The notes below the pieces were generated by a model that ran no database searches, was not told the DNA's origin, and saw only the letters and a list, made by a program, of their open reading frames with translations. Source: Cesiribacter sp964504565 (GTDB taxonomy: Bacteria > Bacteroidota > Bacteroidia > Cytophagales > Cyclobacteriaceae). From it: DNA of 64,000 bases. A program made the position numbers and the translations under genes. The stretch's first letter is position 1. The number at the start of each line of letters is the position of its first letter. Below, piece by piece: positions 35,303 through 44,140 of this stretch. The stretch lies in NCBI GenBank assembly GCA_964504565.1, contig CAZDEY010000002.1:124001-188000 (forward strand), in the 5' to 3' direction.

Positions 35303-37930
35303 CTAGAACGGATATCCAATACCAATATTCAAGATTATTAAATCCTGGCTCCATAGGTTATCGTTTTGGCCCTGCGCTCTCAGCAGTGGCTTACTGCCGT
35401 AGTTACTATTCCATACCCAGCCGCGGGCGTAGTCCCGTTCGCCTAAAATTGGAATACCTTCTTCATCTACTGCCGAGGTACTCTGCGGGTTGTATAATTT
35501 AAGGCCCAGATCCAGTCGAACAATCAGGAAAGAGAAATCTAGACGAAAGCCGTAACCCGTACCCAGGGCAATTTGTCGGTAAAACTCATTAAGCTGAAAC
35601 TCACCTTCCGGGTACGCATCGCGTTGGCGTAACAACCATACGTTACCGGCATCTAGAAATAGGGCACCATTAAGGAAGCCAAAAATATTATGACGATACT
35701 CAATGCTACCTTCAATCAGCACCTCGCCGGGCACCTCAATATTATTAGTAAAACCATTGCCTAAAGCTACGTTCTCGATAAAATCTGGGGCGGGTTCCCC
35801 TATGCCGGGGGTATAACCGCCCGGCCCTAAGCGCCGGGGCCTAAAAGCTCTAATACTATTACTACCGCCGGCAAAAAAGAATTTCTCGTAGGGTAAGGTC
35901 GGCGGAACGGTTCGTTCAACCTCGTTTTCACCGTTCAAAACCTGAAAATCGTCACCGTAGGGTATGCCTACTCCGGCGTTTATACGCCAGGCTATACCGG
36001 CCTTGGGTTGCTTTAGTGGTAAGTACTGGCGATAGTCGTTACTAAACTTTAAGTACTTAAAGCCCCGTAGCTTCTCCGGATCGTTAGGGTTATCGGTAAG
36101 AAAATTAAAGCTTACGAAATTTTGGGTAGTACCCCCACTCTCAATAAACGGCCGCATATAGCGCGAACGCTGGGTGTAAGTACCATAATTGTTTTTATTA
36201 AGTACTGCAAAGGCATAAATACTGCTTACAAACGAATTGGTAAAACTATAAAAGTAGGGGTTGCCCTCTTCGCGCCACTCCTGAACCTGCCTAAAAAATG
36301 CATTGGTTTCATTATCACCGGCGAAGCTTGTATTAATCAAGCTGATGTCTAGCGGGGTAATTGTAAACAGGTGGTTATGAAAATCTTTTTTGCGGGTACG
36401 TTCGGTTTGCCAGCTATAGCTTAAACTAGTATTATAGGTAGTTCGGGAAAACTCGTTTTGGCGATTGGTGAAGGCATACCCCACTAAAGCTCGCGTTTTT
36501 GGGTTTAAGCGGCCAAATTTATTGCGTAGCTCATCGCTGAATGGCGCGGCAAATTGAGGAAAAATCAACGATACGTTAGCACTAAGTTGCTGCGAGGCTA
36601 TAAAGGCATTATTAGCCCCGTCTTCCAGAATAACCGGCGGCACGCCCTCACTGCCTACCCTAAAATTGAACTCCATATTTTCCAGGCCGCCAAATACGTT
36701 TCGGGCGGTCCAGCTAGTATTAAAATAGGGGCCGGGTATACCGCTGGTATAAGTAAACCCAATTTCGTTATTAGTCTGAAATTTTTTGAGCGGACTGGTA
36801 TAGATGTAGCTTATAAATTTGCCGTTGGCCGTGTCGTAGTCAATATTAATAAACTTAAAATTATCCAGGTTGGCTAGTTGTTTTTGGGTTTCCAGCGTAT
36901 TCTGGCGGCTGTACAGGCTATCCGGGTGAATAAATACCCGGTTGCTCAGCACCTTCTTAGAATATTTCTCATCGAAGAATCGGTACGTTAGGCCTCGGTA
37001 GTTTCGGGTATTTCTGCCCTGCAAATCGCCCCGGGCGGTAGCATCGGTAGTAAAAACCACCGAATCTATGGTAAATTGCTTATGGTACCCCCTATTGGCC
37101 GGGCGCAGTATTTCGGTCTCAATAGTAACCTTATGGTCGCCCTGGGTAGAATCAACATTAAATTCTACGTACTGCTGGCTAAATTCGTAGTAACCGTTAT
37201 TGCGAAGTAGCTCGTTAATACGGTTCCGTTCGGCTTTCAGCGCATCCTGATCGTAATTTTCTCCTACATCAATCAGGCTTTCTTCCTCATTTTCTTGCAG
37301 AAGCATGCGCAGCGGTTGGCTGCTTACGCGAAGCCAACTACTATCTACCTTGTAGGGGGTTTTTTCCTGAATGGTATAGGTAACCGTAACCTTGCGGCCG
37401 GCGGTATCAGCATCGTAGTCAACCTCACCGTGAAAGAACCCTTTGCTGTGTAGGTAAGCCTCCATTTGAGTAGCCGACTCGCCCGCCATTGCGCTATCGT
37501 ATACGGCAATAGGCTCACCAATGCGCATAAGCAGGTTTCCTTCGTCCAGAACCTTATCAAATTTGTCTAGCTTGCTTTCTTTTTTAGCCTGAAGTCGCGC
37601 AGCGCGGCGGTCGCGGCCTTTTTCCTGGGCTTTGCTTATTTTTTCGTTTAACTTTTCCTCAGTTCGGTCGCGCTTGCGGCGTATTTTGTCGCGGTTGTAA
37701 AAGTTTTCTCCTAAATAGTAAATAGATACATACGGTGCCCACGGTATAAGTGGGGTGCGGGTGTTGGCCTCCTGACGGTAAAAATCATCCAGCGAGGTGG
37801 CTTCTACCTGTTCGTTGCCGGCAATTTCCTGGCTATAGAGTAGCATCTCATCTTCTTCCAGGTGTTTAATTCCCAGACATCCGCTAAAAAAAAGGGTCAA
37901 GATTAAAGCAATAAGGTATCTTTGGCTCAT
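35303..37930 (-). CDS. tamL: Outer-membrane assembly lipoprotein TamL (BamA/TamA superfamily)
   Basis: Bacteroidota use TamL in place of TamA as the outer-membrane half of the translocation and assembly module. A lipobox FFSGC puts Cys18 as the lipid site. A basic coiled stretch at about residues 75-125 precedes POTRA-like repeats (about 140-330), and a 16-strand-type barrel fills the rest, with the surface-antigen phrases KFFFAGGSNSIRAFRPRRLGPG and a C-terminal aromatic strand IGIGYPF. At 875 residues it is complete. tamB, usually close by, is not in this window. Its start codon shares bases with the start of the divergent trmH gene. Confidence 0.88.
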   Translation of the reverse strand: MSQRYLIALILTLFFSGCLGIKHLEEDEMLLYSQEIAGNEQVEATSLDDFYRQEANTRTPLIPWAPYVSIYYLGENFYNRDKIRRKRDRTEEKLNEKISKAQEKGRDRRAARLQAKKESKLDKFDKVLDEGNLLMRIGEPIAVYDSAMAGESATQMEAYLHSKGFFHGEVDYDADTAGRKVTVTYTIQEKTPYKVDSSWLRVSSQPLRMLLQENEEESLIDVGENYDQDALKAERNRINELLRNNGYYEFSQQYVEFNVDSTQGDHKVTIETEILRPANRGYHKQFTIDSVVFTTDATARGDLQGRNTRNYRGLTYRFFDEKYSKKVLSNRVFIHPDSLYSRQNTLETQKQLANLDNFKFINIDYDTANGKFISYIYTSPLKKFQTNNEIGFTYTSGIPGPYFNTSWTARNVFGGLENMEFNFRVGSEGVPPVILEDGANNAFIASQQLSANVSLIFPQFAAPFSDELRNKFGRLNPKTRALVGYAFTNRQNEFSRTTYNTSLSYSWQTERTRKKDFHNHLFTITPLDISLINTSFAGDNETNAFFRQVQEWREEGNPYFYSFTNSFVSSIYAFAVLNKNNYGTYTQRSRYMRPFIESGGTTQNFVSFNFLTDNPNDPEKLRGFKYLKFSNDYRQYLPLKQPKAGIAWRINAGVGIPYGDDFQVLNGENEVERTVPPTLPYEKFFFAGGSNSIRAFRPRRLGPGGYTPGIGEPAPDFIENVALGNGFTNNIEVPGEVLIEGSIEYRHNIFGFLNGALFLDAGNVWLLRQRDAYPEGEFQLNEFYRQIALGTGYGFRLDFSFLIVRLDLGLKLYNPQSTSAVDEEGIPILGERDYARGWVWNSNYGSKPLLRAQGQNDNLWSQDLIILNIGIGYPF

Positions 37931-38702
37931 GGTGTCTAAAAAAATGCACCGCCTGGTGCGATCTCTGCATTTAAAAAAGTACAGAAAGAAAGAAAATTTA
38001 TTTCTGGTTGAAGGTGAAAAAAGTGTTCAGGAATTATTTGGGGCTAATTTCAGCATAAAAACGCTAATAAGCACCCCAATGTTTTTGAATGTAGGATTAC
38101 CAACTGATTTACAGGCCGACTTAGCCCGGCAGGGGGTAGACATTATTGAAACCGATGCCGATACTTTGGGCAGTATAAGTAGTTTAAGCAGTAATCGTAC
38201 TATTTTAGCCTTGGTAGAAATTCCGGAAGAAGTAGGCTTAACTGCCGAAAAAAACGAGTGGGTGCTGGCGCTGGATAAGGTAAACGACCCTGGCAACCTG
38301 GGTACAATTATCCGGATAGCCGATTGGTACGGTATCAAAAAAATAATTTGCTCCGAAGATACGGTCGATCTATATAACCCTAAAGTTATAAGTTCAACCA
38401 AAGGTTCTTTCACTAGGGTTGAGCTACACTATACTAATTTGGCCGAGTGGATTAATAGCCAAACCGTAGCCGCTTACGGAGCTGATTTAAATGGCGAGTC
38501 GGTACATACGTTTAAATTTCCCCCGGGGGGTATATTGGTTATGGGTAGCGAAAGCCACGGTATAAGTCCCGATGTAACGACTCAGTTGAACGGAAAAATT
38601 ACTATTCCGGCATTCGGCAAAGCTGAATCGTTAAATGTGGGGGTAGCTACGGCAATTATTTGCGACAACCTGAAACGCCAAATTAGCCAACCGGCGAACT
38701 GA
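37929..38702 (+). CDS. TrmH/SpoU-family RNA 2'-O-methyltransferase
   Basis: Methylates a ribose 2'-OH in rRNA or tRNA with S-adenosylmethionine through the knotted SPOUT fold. The N-terminal substrate-binding domain has KYRKKENLFLVEGEKSVQEL. The catalytic part has NDPGNLGTIIRIADW, then VMGSESHGIS and the knot SLNVGVATAIICDN. The full-length start at 37929 agrees with the family (MVSKKMHRLVRSL). Its last 20 bases run antisense through the end of the transporter gene. The exact RNA site is not decidable. Confidence 0.92.
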   Translation: MVSKKMHRLVRSLHLKKYRKKENLFLVEGEKSVQELFGANFSIKTLISTPMFLNVGLPTDLQADLARQGVDIIETDADTLGSISSLSSNRTILALVEIPEEVGLTAEKNEWVLALDKVNDPGNLGTIIRIADWYGIKKIICSEDTVDLYNPKVISSTKGSFTRVELHYTNLAEWINSQTVAAYGADLNGESVHTFKFPPGGILVMGSESHGISPDVTTQLNGKITIPAFGKAESLNVGVATAIICDNLKRQISQPAN

Positions 38703-39480
38703 TTGACTTCTCCTCCTTGGCCAAGTACTTATCAATTAGCTTATGAGCCGGATATAAGGCCGGAGTAAGTATAATTGCCGCTACCAGTTTATACAAGTAG
38801 TTTATAAGGGCAACTGCTATAACCTGTTCCAGGGGCCAGTTTCCTAAAAGGTAAAAGGCAATAAATAATACCAGCACACTATCAATTAGTTGGGATACAA
38901 TTGTTGAACCGGTTGCCCTTAACCACAGCATACGGGTTTTAGTTGCCTGCTTTATTTTATTGAACACCCAGGCATCTAGCAATTGGCCAATCAAAAAGGC
39001 TGATAAAGAACCCACAATAATTCCCATACCTTGCTGCAGAACGGTATTGTAGGCATAATTAACATCGAAGTTGGTGCCCTCGGGAGTTAACTGGTTTACT
39101 TCTAGCCAGAAAGCCGCCGGGTGAAGTTTGGTGATAATGAAAATGGCTAAGAATGCGTAAGCTATCAGGACTGCAGTAAGCCAACTGACCCGCCACACGC
39201 CCTTGGGCCCAAAATATTCATTTATTAAATCGGTACCAATAAATACTATAGGCCAAATAATTACCCCGGCGGTCAGGTTAAAATCTAAAGTGTAGCCAAA
39301 GCCTACAGGTAACTGGGCAGCTGGCAAGCCTAATGAAGCTTCCAGGGAGAAAATTTTAGCGCCCAACAGCTCAGCCAGAATAGCATTGGTAACGAACAGA
39401 GCAGAAAGAAACCAAAATAGTTGGCTTCGTCTGTTTAGGTACCGGATAGTAGTTTCAGAATTAGCGGATGCAGCGTTCAT
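38683..39480 (-). CDS. Queuosine precursor transporter (YhhQ/VUT family)
   Basis: An inner-membrane importer of 7-deazaguanine precursors (preQ0/preQ1) used to make queuosine in tRNA. Six hydrophobic segments are visible and the family phrases are kept: TNAILAELLGAKIF, FIGTDLINEYFGPKG and a late TIVSQLIDSVLVLFIAF. The N-terminus is hydrophilic, about 18 residues. It overlaps RNase Z by 4 bases, giving the row STAS, rnz, transporter on one transcript, so tRNA modification and tRNA 3'-end processing are linked. Confidence 0.9.
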   Translation of the reverse strand: MNAASANSETTIRYLNRRSQLFWFLSALFVTNAILAELLGAKIFSLEASLGLPAAQLPVGFGYTLDFNLTAGVIIWPIVFIGTDLINEYFGPKGVWRVSWLTAVLIAYAFLAIFIITKLHPAAFWLEVNQLTPEGTNFDVNYAYNTVLQQGMGIIVGSLSAFLIGQLLDAWVFNKIKQATKTRMLWLRATGSTIVSQLIDSVLVLFIAFYLLGNWPLEQVIAVALINYLYKLVAAIILTPALYPAHKLIDKYLAKEEKSISSPVG

Positions 39481-40373
39481 GCCCCAATACTATAGCTTTC
39501 CCCCTCAATAGCCAGACAAGTATTGGTAAATTCTTCCTTAGCTTCAGTTAACAGCGGGTTTAAATCGCGGTAGCGTACCGAGAAGTGCCCCAGCATAAGT
39601 TGGCCAACCTCGGCTTGCTGGGCAGTAGAGTGGTAAGTTTCTTCCGCCCGCTGTTCGTATTCCTTTCCAAAGGTAGACTCGTGGTATAGTAAGTCTACGT
39701 TTTTTATTAAAGGAATAAGGGCGGGTTCGTATTTGGTATCACTACAGTAAGCGTAGGAGCGGGAGGGCCGGGGTGGTAAAGTATACTGTACCGAACTATA
39801 CTTTAAATTTCCTGCGGTATCTAGCACATCGCGGCCTTCTTTAAGCTGAACTATTTCATCGCCCGTCATGCCTTCTTCCAGCTTAGATTTATTAAACCTG
39901 CGCTCTTTAGGTTTTTCCTTAAATAGAAAACCGGCGCAGGGTATACGGTGGGTTAAGGGCAGGCTATAAACCTTTAAGGTTTCGGTTTCCAGCACCTCCT
40001 GATGGGTATTAGGGTCTACCACCGTAAAATGGACCTTATAGTTTAAGGCGGTGCCGCTGTGTTTTAGCTGGGTGGTAATAATATCATTTAGGCCGGCAGG
40101 ACCGAAAATATGGAGTTCCTGCTCCCTACGCTGCAAATGCATAGTAAGGAGCAGGCCCATTAAGCCTAAATAGTGGTCGCCGTGCAGGTGACTTATAAAA
40201 ATGTAACCGATTTTGTGAAACCGGACTTTGTACCGGATAAGCTGAATCTGGGTTCCTTCTCCGCAATCAATCAAGAAGCTTTCGTGGTCGGCGGTTAGTA
40301 GTTGCGCCGTTTGGTTGCGATTGTGGGCGGGCGTGGCCGCGTTGGAGCCTAATATTTTCAGCGTAAGGCTCAA
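39477..40373 (-). CDS. rnz: Ribonuclease Z
   Basis: Removes the 3' trailer of tRNA precursors. A metallo-beta-lactamase fold enzyme with the zinc motif HLHGDHYLGL at about residue 62, a further His in PLTHRIPCAGF (about residue 139), an Asp in YCSDTKYEPAL and the late His in GHFSVRY. The length of 298 matches the short form (RNase Z-S). The stop overlaps the transporter start by 4 bases, and the start abuts the STAS gene with no spacer, so all three are co-translated. Confidence 0.96.
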   Translation of the reverse strand: MSLTLKILGSNAATPAHNRNQTAQLLTADHESFLIDCGEGTQIQLIRYKVRFHKIGYIFISHLHGDHYLGLMGLLLTMHLQRREQELHIFGPAGLNDIITTQLKHSGTALNYKVHFTVVDPNTHQEVLETETLKVYSLPLTHRIPCAGFLFKEKPKERRFNKSKLEEGMTGDEIVQLKEGRDVLDTAGNLKYSSVQYTLPPRPSRSYAYCSDTKYEPALIPLIKNVDLLYHESTFGKEYEQRAEETYHSTAQQAEVGQLMLGHFSVRYRDLNPLLTEAKEEFTNTCLAIEGESYSIGA

Positions 40374-40757
40374 TCAATTCAGATTTTCGCCCCCGTTCAT
40401 ATCGTTTTCAATCTCGTTCATAAAAACCGCATCTACGGCCTCCTGACGGCTTGGTAAGATATGAAGTACGTTATCTAGCTGGGAAATTTTGATAAGCTTT
40501 TGTACGTGCTCGGTAGGGCTGCATATTACAAATATGCCACCGTCTTCCTCCAGAATACGATTGCCTACCAAAAGTGAGCTTAAGCCGCTGGAATCAATGT
40601 ATTTTACTTCACTTATATCCAGAACTATATTTTTGGTGCCCTCAGCGTGTAGGGTAATCAATTCCGATTTTAATTTTGGGGCTAATGTGGTATCTAATTT
40701 CTCTTCGTGTAATATTACCAGGCAATAGCGTTCCTGTTTGTCTACAGAATATTTCAT
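40374..40757 (-). CDS. STAS-domain protein, anti-anti-sigma type
   Basis: A single STAS domain of 127 residues. The switch motif YIDSSGLSSL near residue 55 holds the serine that partner kinases phosphorylate in SpoIIAA-like proteins. No transporter part and no kinase gene lies beside it, so the partner is unknown. It is the first gene of the rnz operon with a zero-base junction to the next start. Linking STAS signalling to RNA processing would be inference only. A 49-base gap separates it from purC. Confidence 0.9.
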   Translation of the reverse strand: MKYSVDKQERYCLVILHEEKLDTTLAPKLKSELITLHAEGTKNIVLDISEVKYIDSSGLSSLLVGNRILEEDGGIFVICSPTEHVQKLIKISQLDNVLHILPSRQEAVDAVFMNEIENDMNGGENLN

Positions 40758-40806
40758 TCGACCATTTTGGTTAAAAAAGCGAGTGTAAAGGTAGTAAAAA
40801 AACTAA

Positions 40807-41763
40807 CTAAATGCCTTCTTCAATGTTCAGGCGTATGTCATTTAAAAGTTCTTCGGTATTGCCTTGTTCGGCAGCCGGGTTTTTACTGAACGGTAAACCG
40901 CTTATGCGTTCGTATAGTTCAATGTAGCGGTCGGATATTGCGTTAACTCGTTCTGGGGGCATAGGCGGTATAGTTTGACCTTCCTTGCCCTGAAAGTTAT
41001 TTTCAATAAGCCACTGCCGTACAAATTCTTTGCTTAGCTGTTTTTGGCTTTCTCCATTTTTTTGCCGGTCATTGTAGCCTTCGGCGTAAAAATACCGGCT
41101 GCTATCCGGGGTATGCACCTCGTCAATAAGCCTTATATTTCCTTCAGAATCTTTACCAAACTCGTATTTGGTATCTACAAGTATAAGGTTTTTTTCGGAT
41201 GCCATTTGGGTTCCCCGGGCAAAAAGTGCCAGGGTATAATTTTCCAATTTTTGGTATTCTTCTTCGGTTACTAAACCCTGGCCAATAATTTCGGCCCGGC
41301 TTATATCCTCATCGTGTCCTTGGTGGGCTTTAGTGGTAGGGGTAATTATAGGCTGAGGTAGTTTATCGTTTTCCTGTAGGTCATCGGGTAGTGCTACGCC
41401 GCACAGGCTGCGTTTTCCACTGCTATATTCTCGCCAAGCGTGGCCTGCTAAATAGCCCCGCACTACCATTTCTACCGGGTAGGGTTGGCATTTAAGCCCG
41501 ATGCTGACGTTGGCGTGAGGGGTAGACTGTAGCCAGTTTGGGCAAACATCTACTGTTTGCGCCAGAAAATAAGCGGCAATTTGGTTAAGTACCTGGCCTT
41601 TAAACGGTATAGGTTTAGGCAGAACAACATCAAAAGCCGATATACGATCGGTAACCACTACTGCCATCTTATCACCAAAGTAATAAACATCTCTAACCTT
41701 ACCTTTATAAAAATCAGTCTGATTGGAAAAGTTGAAGTTAGTTTGCTGTATTGCCGTAGCCAT
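40807..41763 (-). CDS. purC: Phosphoribosylaminoimidazole-succinocarboxamide synthase
   Basis: SAICAR synthase, joining aspartate to CAIR with ATP in purine synthesis. The N-terminal phosphate-binding GKVRDVYYFGDKMAVVVTDRISAFD and the family parts VEMVVRGYLAGHAW and LVDTKYEFGKD are present. The 318-residue length suits the larger form found in many bacteria and plants. No other purine genes are near. It stands alone between a STAS gene and an oxidoreductase gene on the same strand. Confidence 0.97.
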   Translation of the reverse strand: MATAIQQTNFNFSNQTDFYKGKVRDVYYFGDKMAVVVTDRISAFDVVLPKPIPFKGQVLNQIAAYFLAQTVDVCPNWLQSTPHANVSIGLKCQPYPVEMVVRGYLAGHAWREYSSGKRSLCGVALPDDLQENDKLPQPIITPTTKAHQGHDEDISRAEIIGQGLVTEEEYQKLENYTLALFARGTQMASEKNLILVDTKYEFGKDSEGNIRLIDEVHTPDSSRYFYAEGYNDRQKNGESQKQLSKEFVRQWLIENNFQGKEGQTIPPMPPERVNAISDRYIELYERISGLPFSKNPAAEQGNTEELLNDIRLNIEEGI

Positions 41764-41868
41764 AGTGTATGGGCGGATTTGAGTTGAGGCTTCGATATTA
41801 CGCAGAAATTTCTTTATAAGTGTAACCTAATACAGAAGTTGGATAAAAGAATTTATACTTAAAATGTT

Positions 41869-42927
41869 TTACTTAACCGAAACTACTTTTTTAAGCCGGT
41901 TACTTTCAGTGGCTAATTCAATTAATTCAATAACGCGAGCAGCCTGGCGGGCAGTTACTTCTAACTCTGCTTCCCCCCAAATAGTTGATAGTATATTCTG
42001 ATAAAATTTGGTGTACGTACCAATTTCAGTAGGTACAGGTATACCAATAGGTTCATCCTCAGAATATCGCCGGCCGTAGCTTTCCGGATCGGTTTTGCCA
42101 AAATCTGCTGTACCTGGCCAAACATTGTTTTTTAGTTGGTTTTCCTGCGGATCTAACCCAAAAACCTGATATCCTCCCTTAGTACCCAAAACCTTAAAGC
42201 GCGGGGTCGGCGCACTAGCTAATTGTCCGGCCGAGAGCTCAATCAACACATCGGGATAATATAGGTGAATAAGAAAAAAATCGTCGGTAACCGCATGCGG
42301 TCGTTGCTTATTTATTGCGGCGTAGAGCGAATGCGGTTCGCCAAATAGCTGCAGGGCTTGGTCTAGTAAGTGCGAGCCTAAATCGTATAATAGGCCAGAG
42401 CCAGCATTATTTTCTTCGCGCCAGTTATCCTTTATTTTCGGCCGGAACCGATCAAAATTGCTACTGAACTGAACTACCTGCCCTAAGCTATTTTGCTGGA
42501 GCAGTTTTTTAACGGTAAGAAAATCGCCGTCCCACCGGCGGTTATGAAATACACTCAGTACTAGTTTTTGTTCACTTGCCAGTTGGTCTAATTCATAAGC
42601 TTGGCGGCTGCTAATGGTAAAGGGTTTATCAATTATTACGTGCTTACCATTTTTTAAGGCCTGTTTAGCTAAGGGAAAGTGGGTTTCATTAGGCGTAGCC
42701 AGTACAATCAGGTTAACTTCCGGATTTTGCAGTAAGTGTTTAAAATCGGTGGCTCGTTGAGCGGTAGGGTAGTTCTGGTTTATATAGGGGTCATGCTGAG
42801 CCTGGCTACTTATAATAAAGCTAAGTTCCAGATTAGGAGTAGCGCTAATTAGCGGAGCATGAAAGTTTTTGCCGGCTGAGCCAAAGCCTACAAGGCCAAC
42901 CTTAAGCGGTTTCCGACCTTTACTCAT
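41869..42927 (-). CDS. Gfo/Idh/MocA-family oxidoreductase
   Basis: An NAD(P)-dependent dehydrogenase of sugar-type substrates. The Rossmann start LVGFGSAGKNFHAPLIS and the catalytic-lysine motif HVIIDKPFT are intact. The C-terminal domain has YDLGSHLLDQALQLFG and FYQNILSTIW. The start overlaps the end of the GreB-like gene by 8 bases. The substrate cannot be told from sequence; the E. coli YdgJ/YhhX group is the closest by motif. Confidence 0.9.
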   Translation of the reverse strand: MSKGRKPLKVGLVGFGSAGKNFHAPLISATPNLELSFIISSQAQHDPYINQNYPTAQRATDFKHLLQNPEVNLIVLATPNETHFPLAKQALKNGKHVIIDKPFTISSRQAYELDQLASEQKLVLSVFHNRRWDGDFLTVKKLLQQNSLGQVVQFSSNFDRFRPKIKDNWREENNAGSGLLYDLGSHLLDQALQLFGEPHSLYAAINKQRPHAVTDDFFLIHLYYPDVLIELSAGQLASAPTPRFKVLGTKGGYQVFGLDPQENQLKNNVWPGTADFGKTDPESYGRRYSEDEPIGIPVPTEIGTYTKFYQNILSTIWGEAELEVTARQAARVIELIELATESNRLKKVVSVK

Positions 42928-43438
42928 AGGTTATAGAGGTTATCTTTGCCATTTCGGTTTTTTGTCCGAAGGTAAGATTTACCTCGTCATTTAGTTTATG
43001 GCCAATTACCGCTTTGGCAATTGGAGCTACAAATGCAATTTTCTGCAACTTTACATCGGCTTCATCAACCCCTACAATTTTAAATTTTCTGGTAGTGCCG
43101 CGGCGGCCACCCTTTACTGTTTGTAGACATACAATTGAGCCAAAACGCACCTCGCCGGGCTTTTCGTGCTTAGGCTCAACAACTTTTGCGTTATTAATTC
43201 TTTGAGTTAAAGCTGCAATTTGGGCTTTTACAATGGTTAGCTTACGCGTTCTTTCGGCATCGTTATCGCGCAGTTGTTCGGCCTGGCTACGCTGGCTTTC
43301 TAAGTTTTGGAGTTCCAGTCGCAATTCTTCCAGGCCGTTAGGGGTTACGTAATTAGGGGTGTTTGGCGGTAGGGCCGCCCGGGGTGGAATTAGAGGCGCG
43401 GTGCCGGAATCATCTTCTTTTACAAAGGCCCGGCTCAT
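42920..43438 (-). CDS. GreA/GreB-family transcription elongation factor
   Basis: Gre factors reach into the secondary channel of RNA polymerase and help cleave backtracked RNA. The MSRAFVKEDD start is GreB-like. A coiled coil at about residues 34-85 contains acidic residues near its tip (DNDAER), and the C-terminal FKBP-like domain ends FVAPIAKAVIGHKLNDEVNLTF. A Pro-rich link of about 20 residues follows the first ten. Usual length is about 160; this is 172. Its tail overlaps the Gfo/Idh/MocA gene. A second, more distant Gre-like protein lies at 52134. Confidence 0.88.
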   Translation of the reverse strand: MSRAFVKEDDSGTAPLIPPRAALPPNTPNYVTPNGLEELRLELQNLESQRSQAEQLRDNDAERTRKLTIVKAQIAALTQRINNAKVVEPKHEKPGEVRFGSIVCLQTVKGGRRGTTRKFKIVGVDEADVKLQKIAFVAPIAKAVIGHKLNDEVNLTFGQKTEMAKITSITYE

Positions 43439-43439
43439 A

Positions 43440-43613
43440 TTACCTTCTGAATTTTCTAACTATCCAAACTACAATCAACACAATAATGGCCAGGAAAATT
43501 ATACCAGTCCAAAAACCGAACTCCAGCACATCGCCCAGAAAATCGCAACCGGTGGCGGTAAAAAGAATTACTAGTAACAGTATTAGGATTGACGGAGAAA
43601 AAGTACGTTTCAT
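43440..43613 (-). CDS. Small membrane lipoprotein (57 aa), unknown
   Basis: A frame on the minus strand starts at an ATG at 43613 and stops at 43440, only one base before the GreB-like start. The 57-residue product begins MKRTFSPSILILLLVILF and has a lipobox-like ATGC (Cys23), then a short GDVLEFGFW stretch, a second hydrophobic helix at about residues 36-52 and a basic end RKFRR. So it is predicted to be a lipid-anchored, single-spanning protein. The tight spacing to the next gene supports expression. Family not recognised. Confidence 0.6.
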   Translation of the reverse strand: MKRTFSPSILILLLVILFTATGCDFLGDVLEFGFWTGIIFLAIIVLIVVWIVRKFRR

Positions 43614-43810
43614 AGTAAAAAAGTGTTTGTGAAGTAACTCGCTTTAGTTAAATATGTTATAAGGCAATGACTGGCGAAGTGTATTGGTAATGCATATTCC
43701 TGCAAGCATATAATTTTACCCTAGGCGGCGGGGAAATTTTATGGTTCCTAGAATTACGTGTCGGGTAGAGCCCGCTTTTTAATTGATTGACGAATCTTGT
43801 TAAATCCCCG

Positions 43811-44110
43811 CTACCGGTTCTGCTGTCTAAATTCGGTAGGTGAATTGCCGTAATACTTTTTAAAGGAACGAGTAAAGGCCGAATGCTCGCTAAAGCCCCA
43901 CTTCAGGGCAATTTCGGTAACGGGAAGCTCAGTATGAAGTAGATCGGCGGAGGCTTTTTCGGCCCAGTAATGGCCTTAAACAGCCGATGAAAATGAAAAG
44001 GAGAGAAGCAGGCTACACTGGCGACTGTTTCTAATGAGAGGTCGCCGGAGAGGTTTTCTTCGATTTAGGGGAAGATTTGTTTGATTAGTGTTTGGTCTAT
44101 GAAGTAGCAC
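43811..44110 (-). pseudogene. Decayed AraC-family regulator, C-terminal DNA-binding part
   Basis: On the minus strand three pieces line up with an AraC helix-turn-helix domain: IEENLSGDLSLETVASVACF, then SPFHFHRLFKAITG, then in another frame AEKASADLLHTELPVTEIAL and WGFSEHSAFTRSFKKYYGNS. A stop stands right before IEENL, where a Tyr is usual, and a frame shift with loss of about 15 residues follows KAITG. No start or sensor part remains. The gene is dead. It lies beside the AT-rich nuclease gene, so this is a damaged spot in the chromosome. Confidence 0.75.
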
Positions 44111-44140
44111 TATATAATATCATTTATATCAATGATGGCT

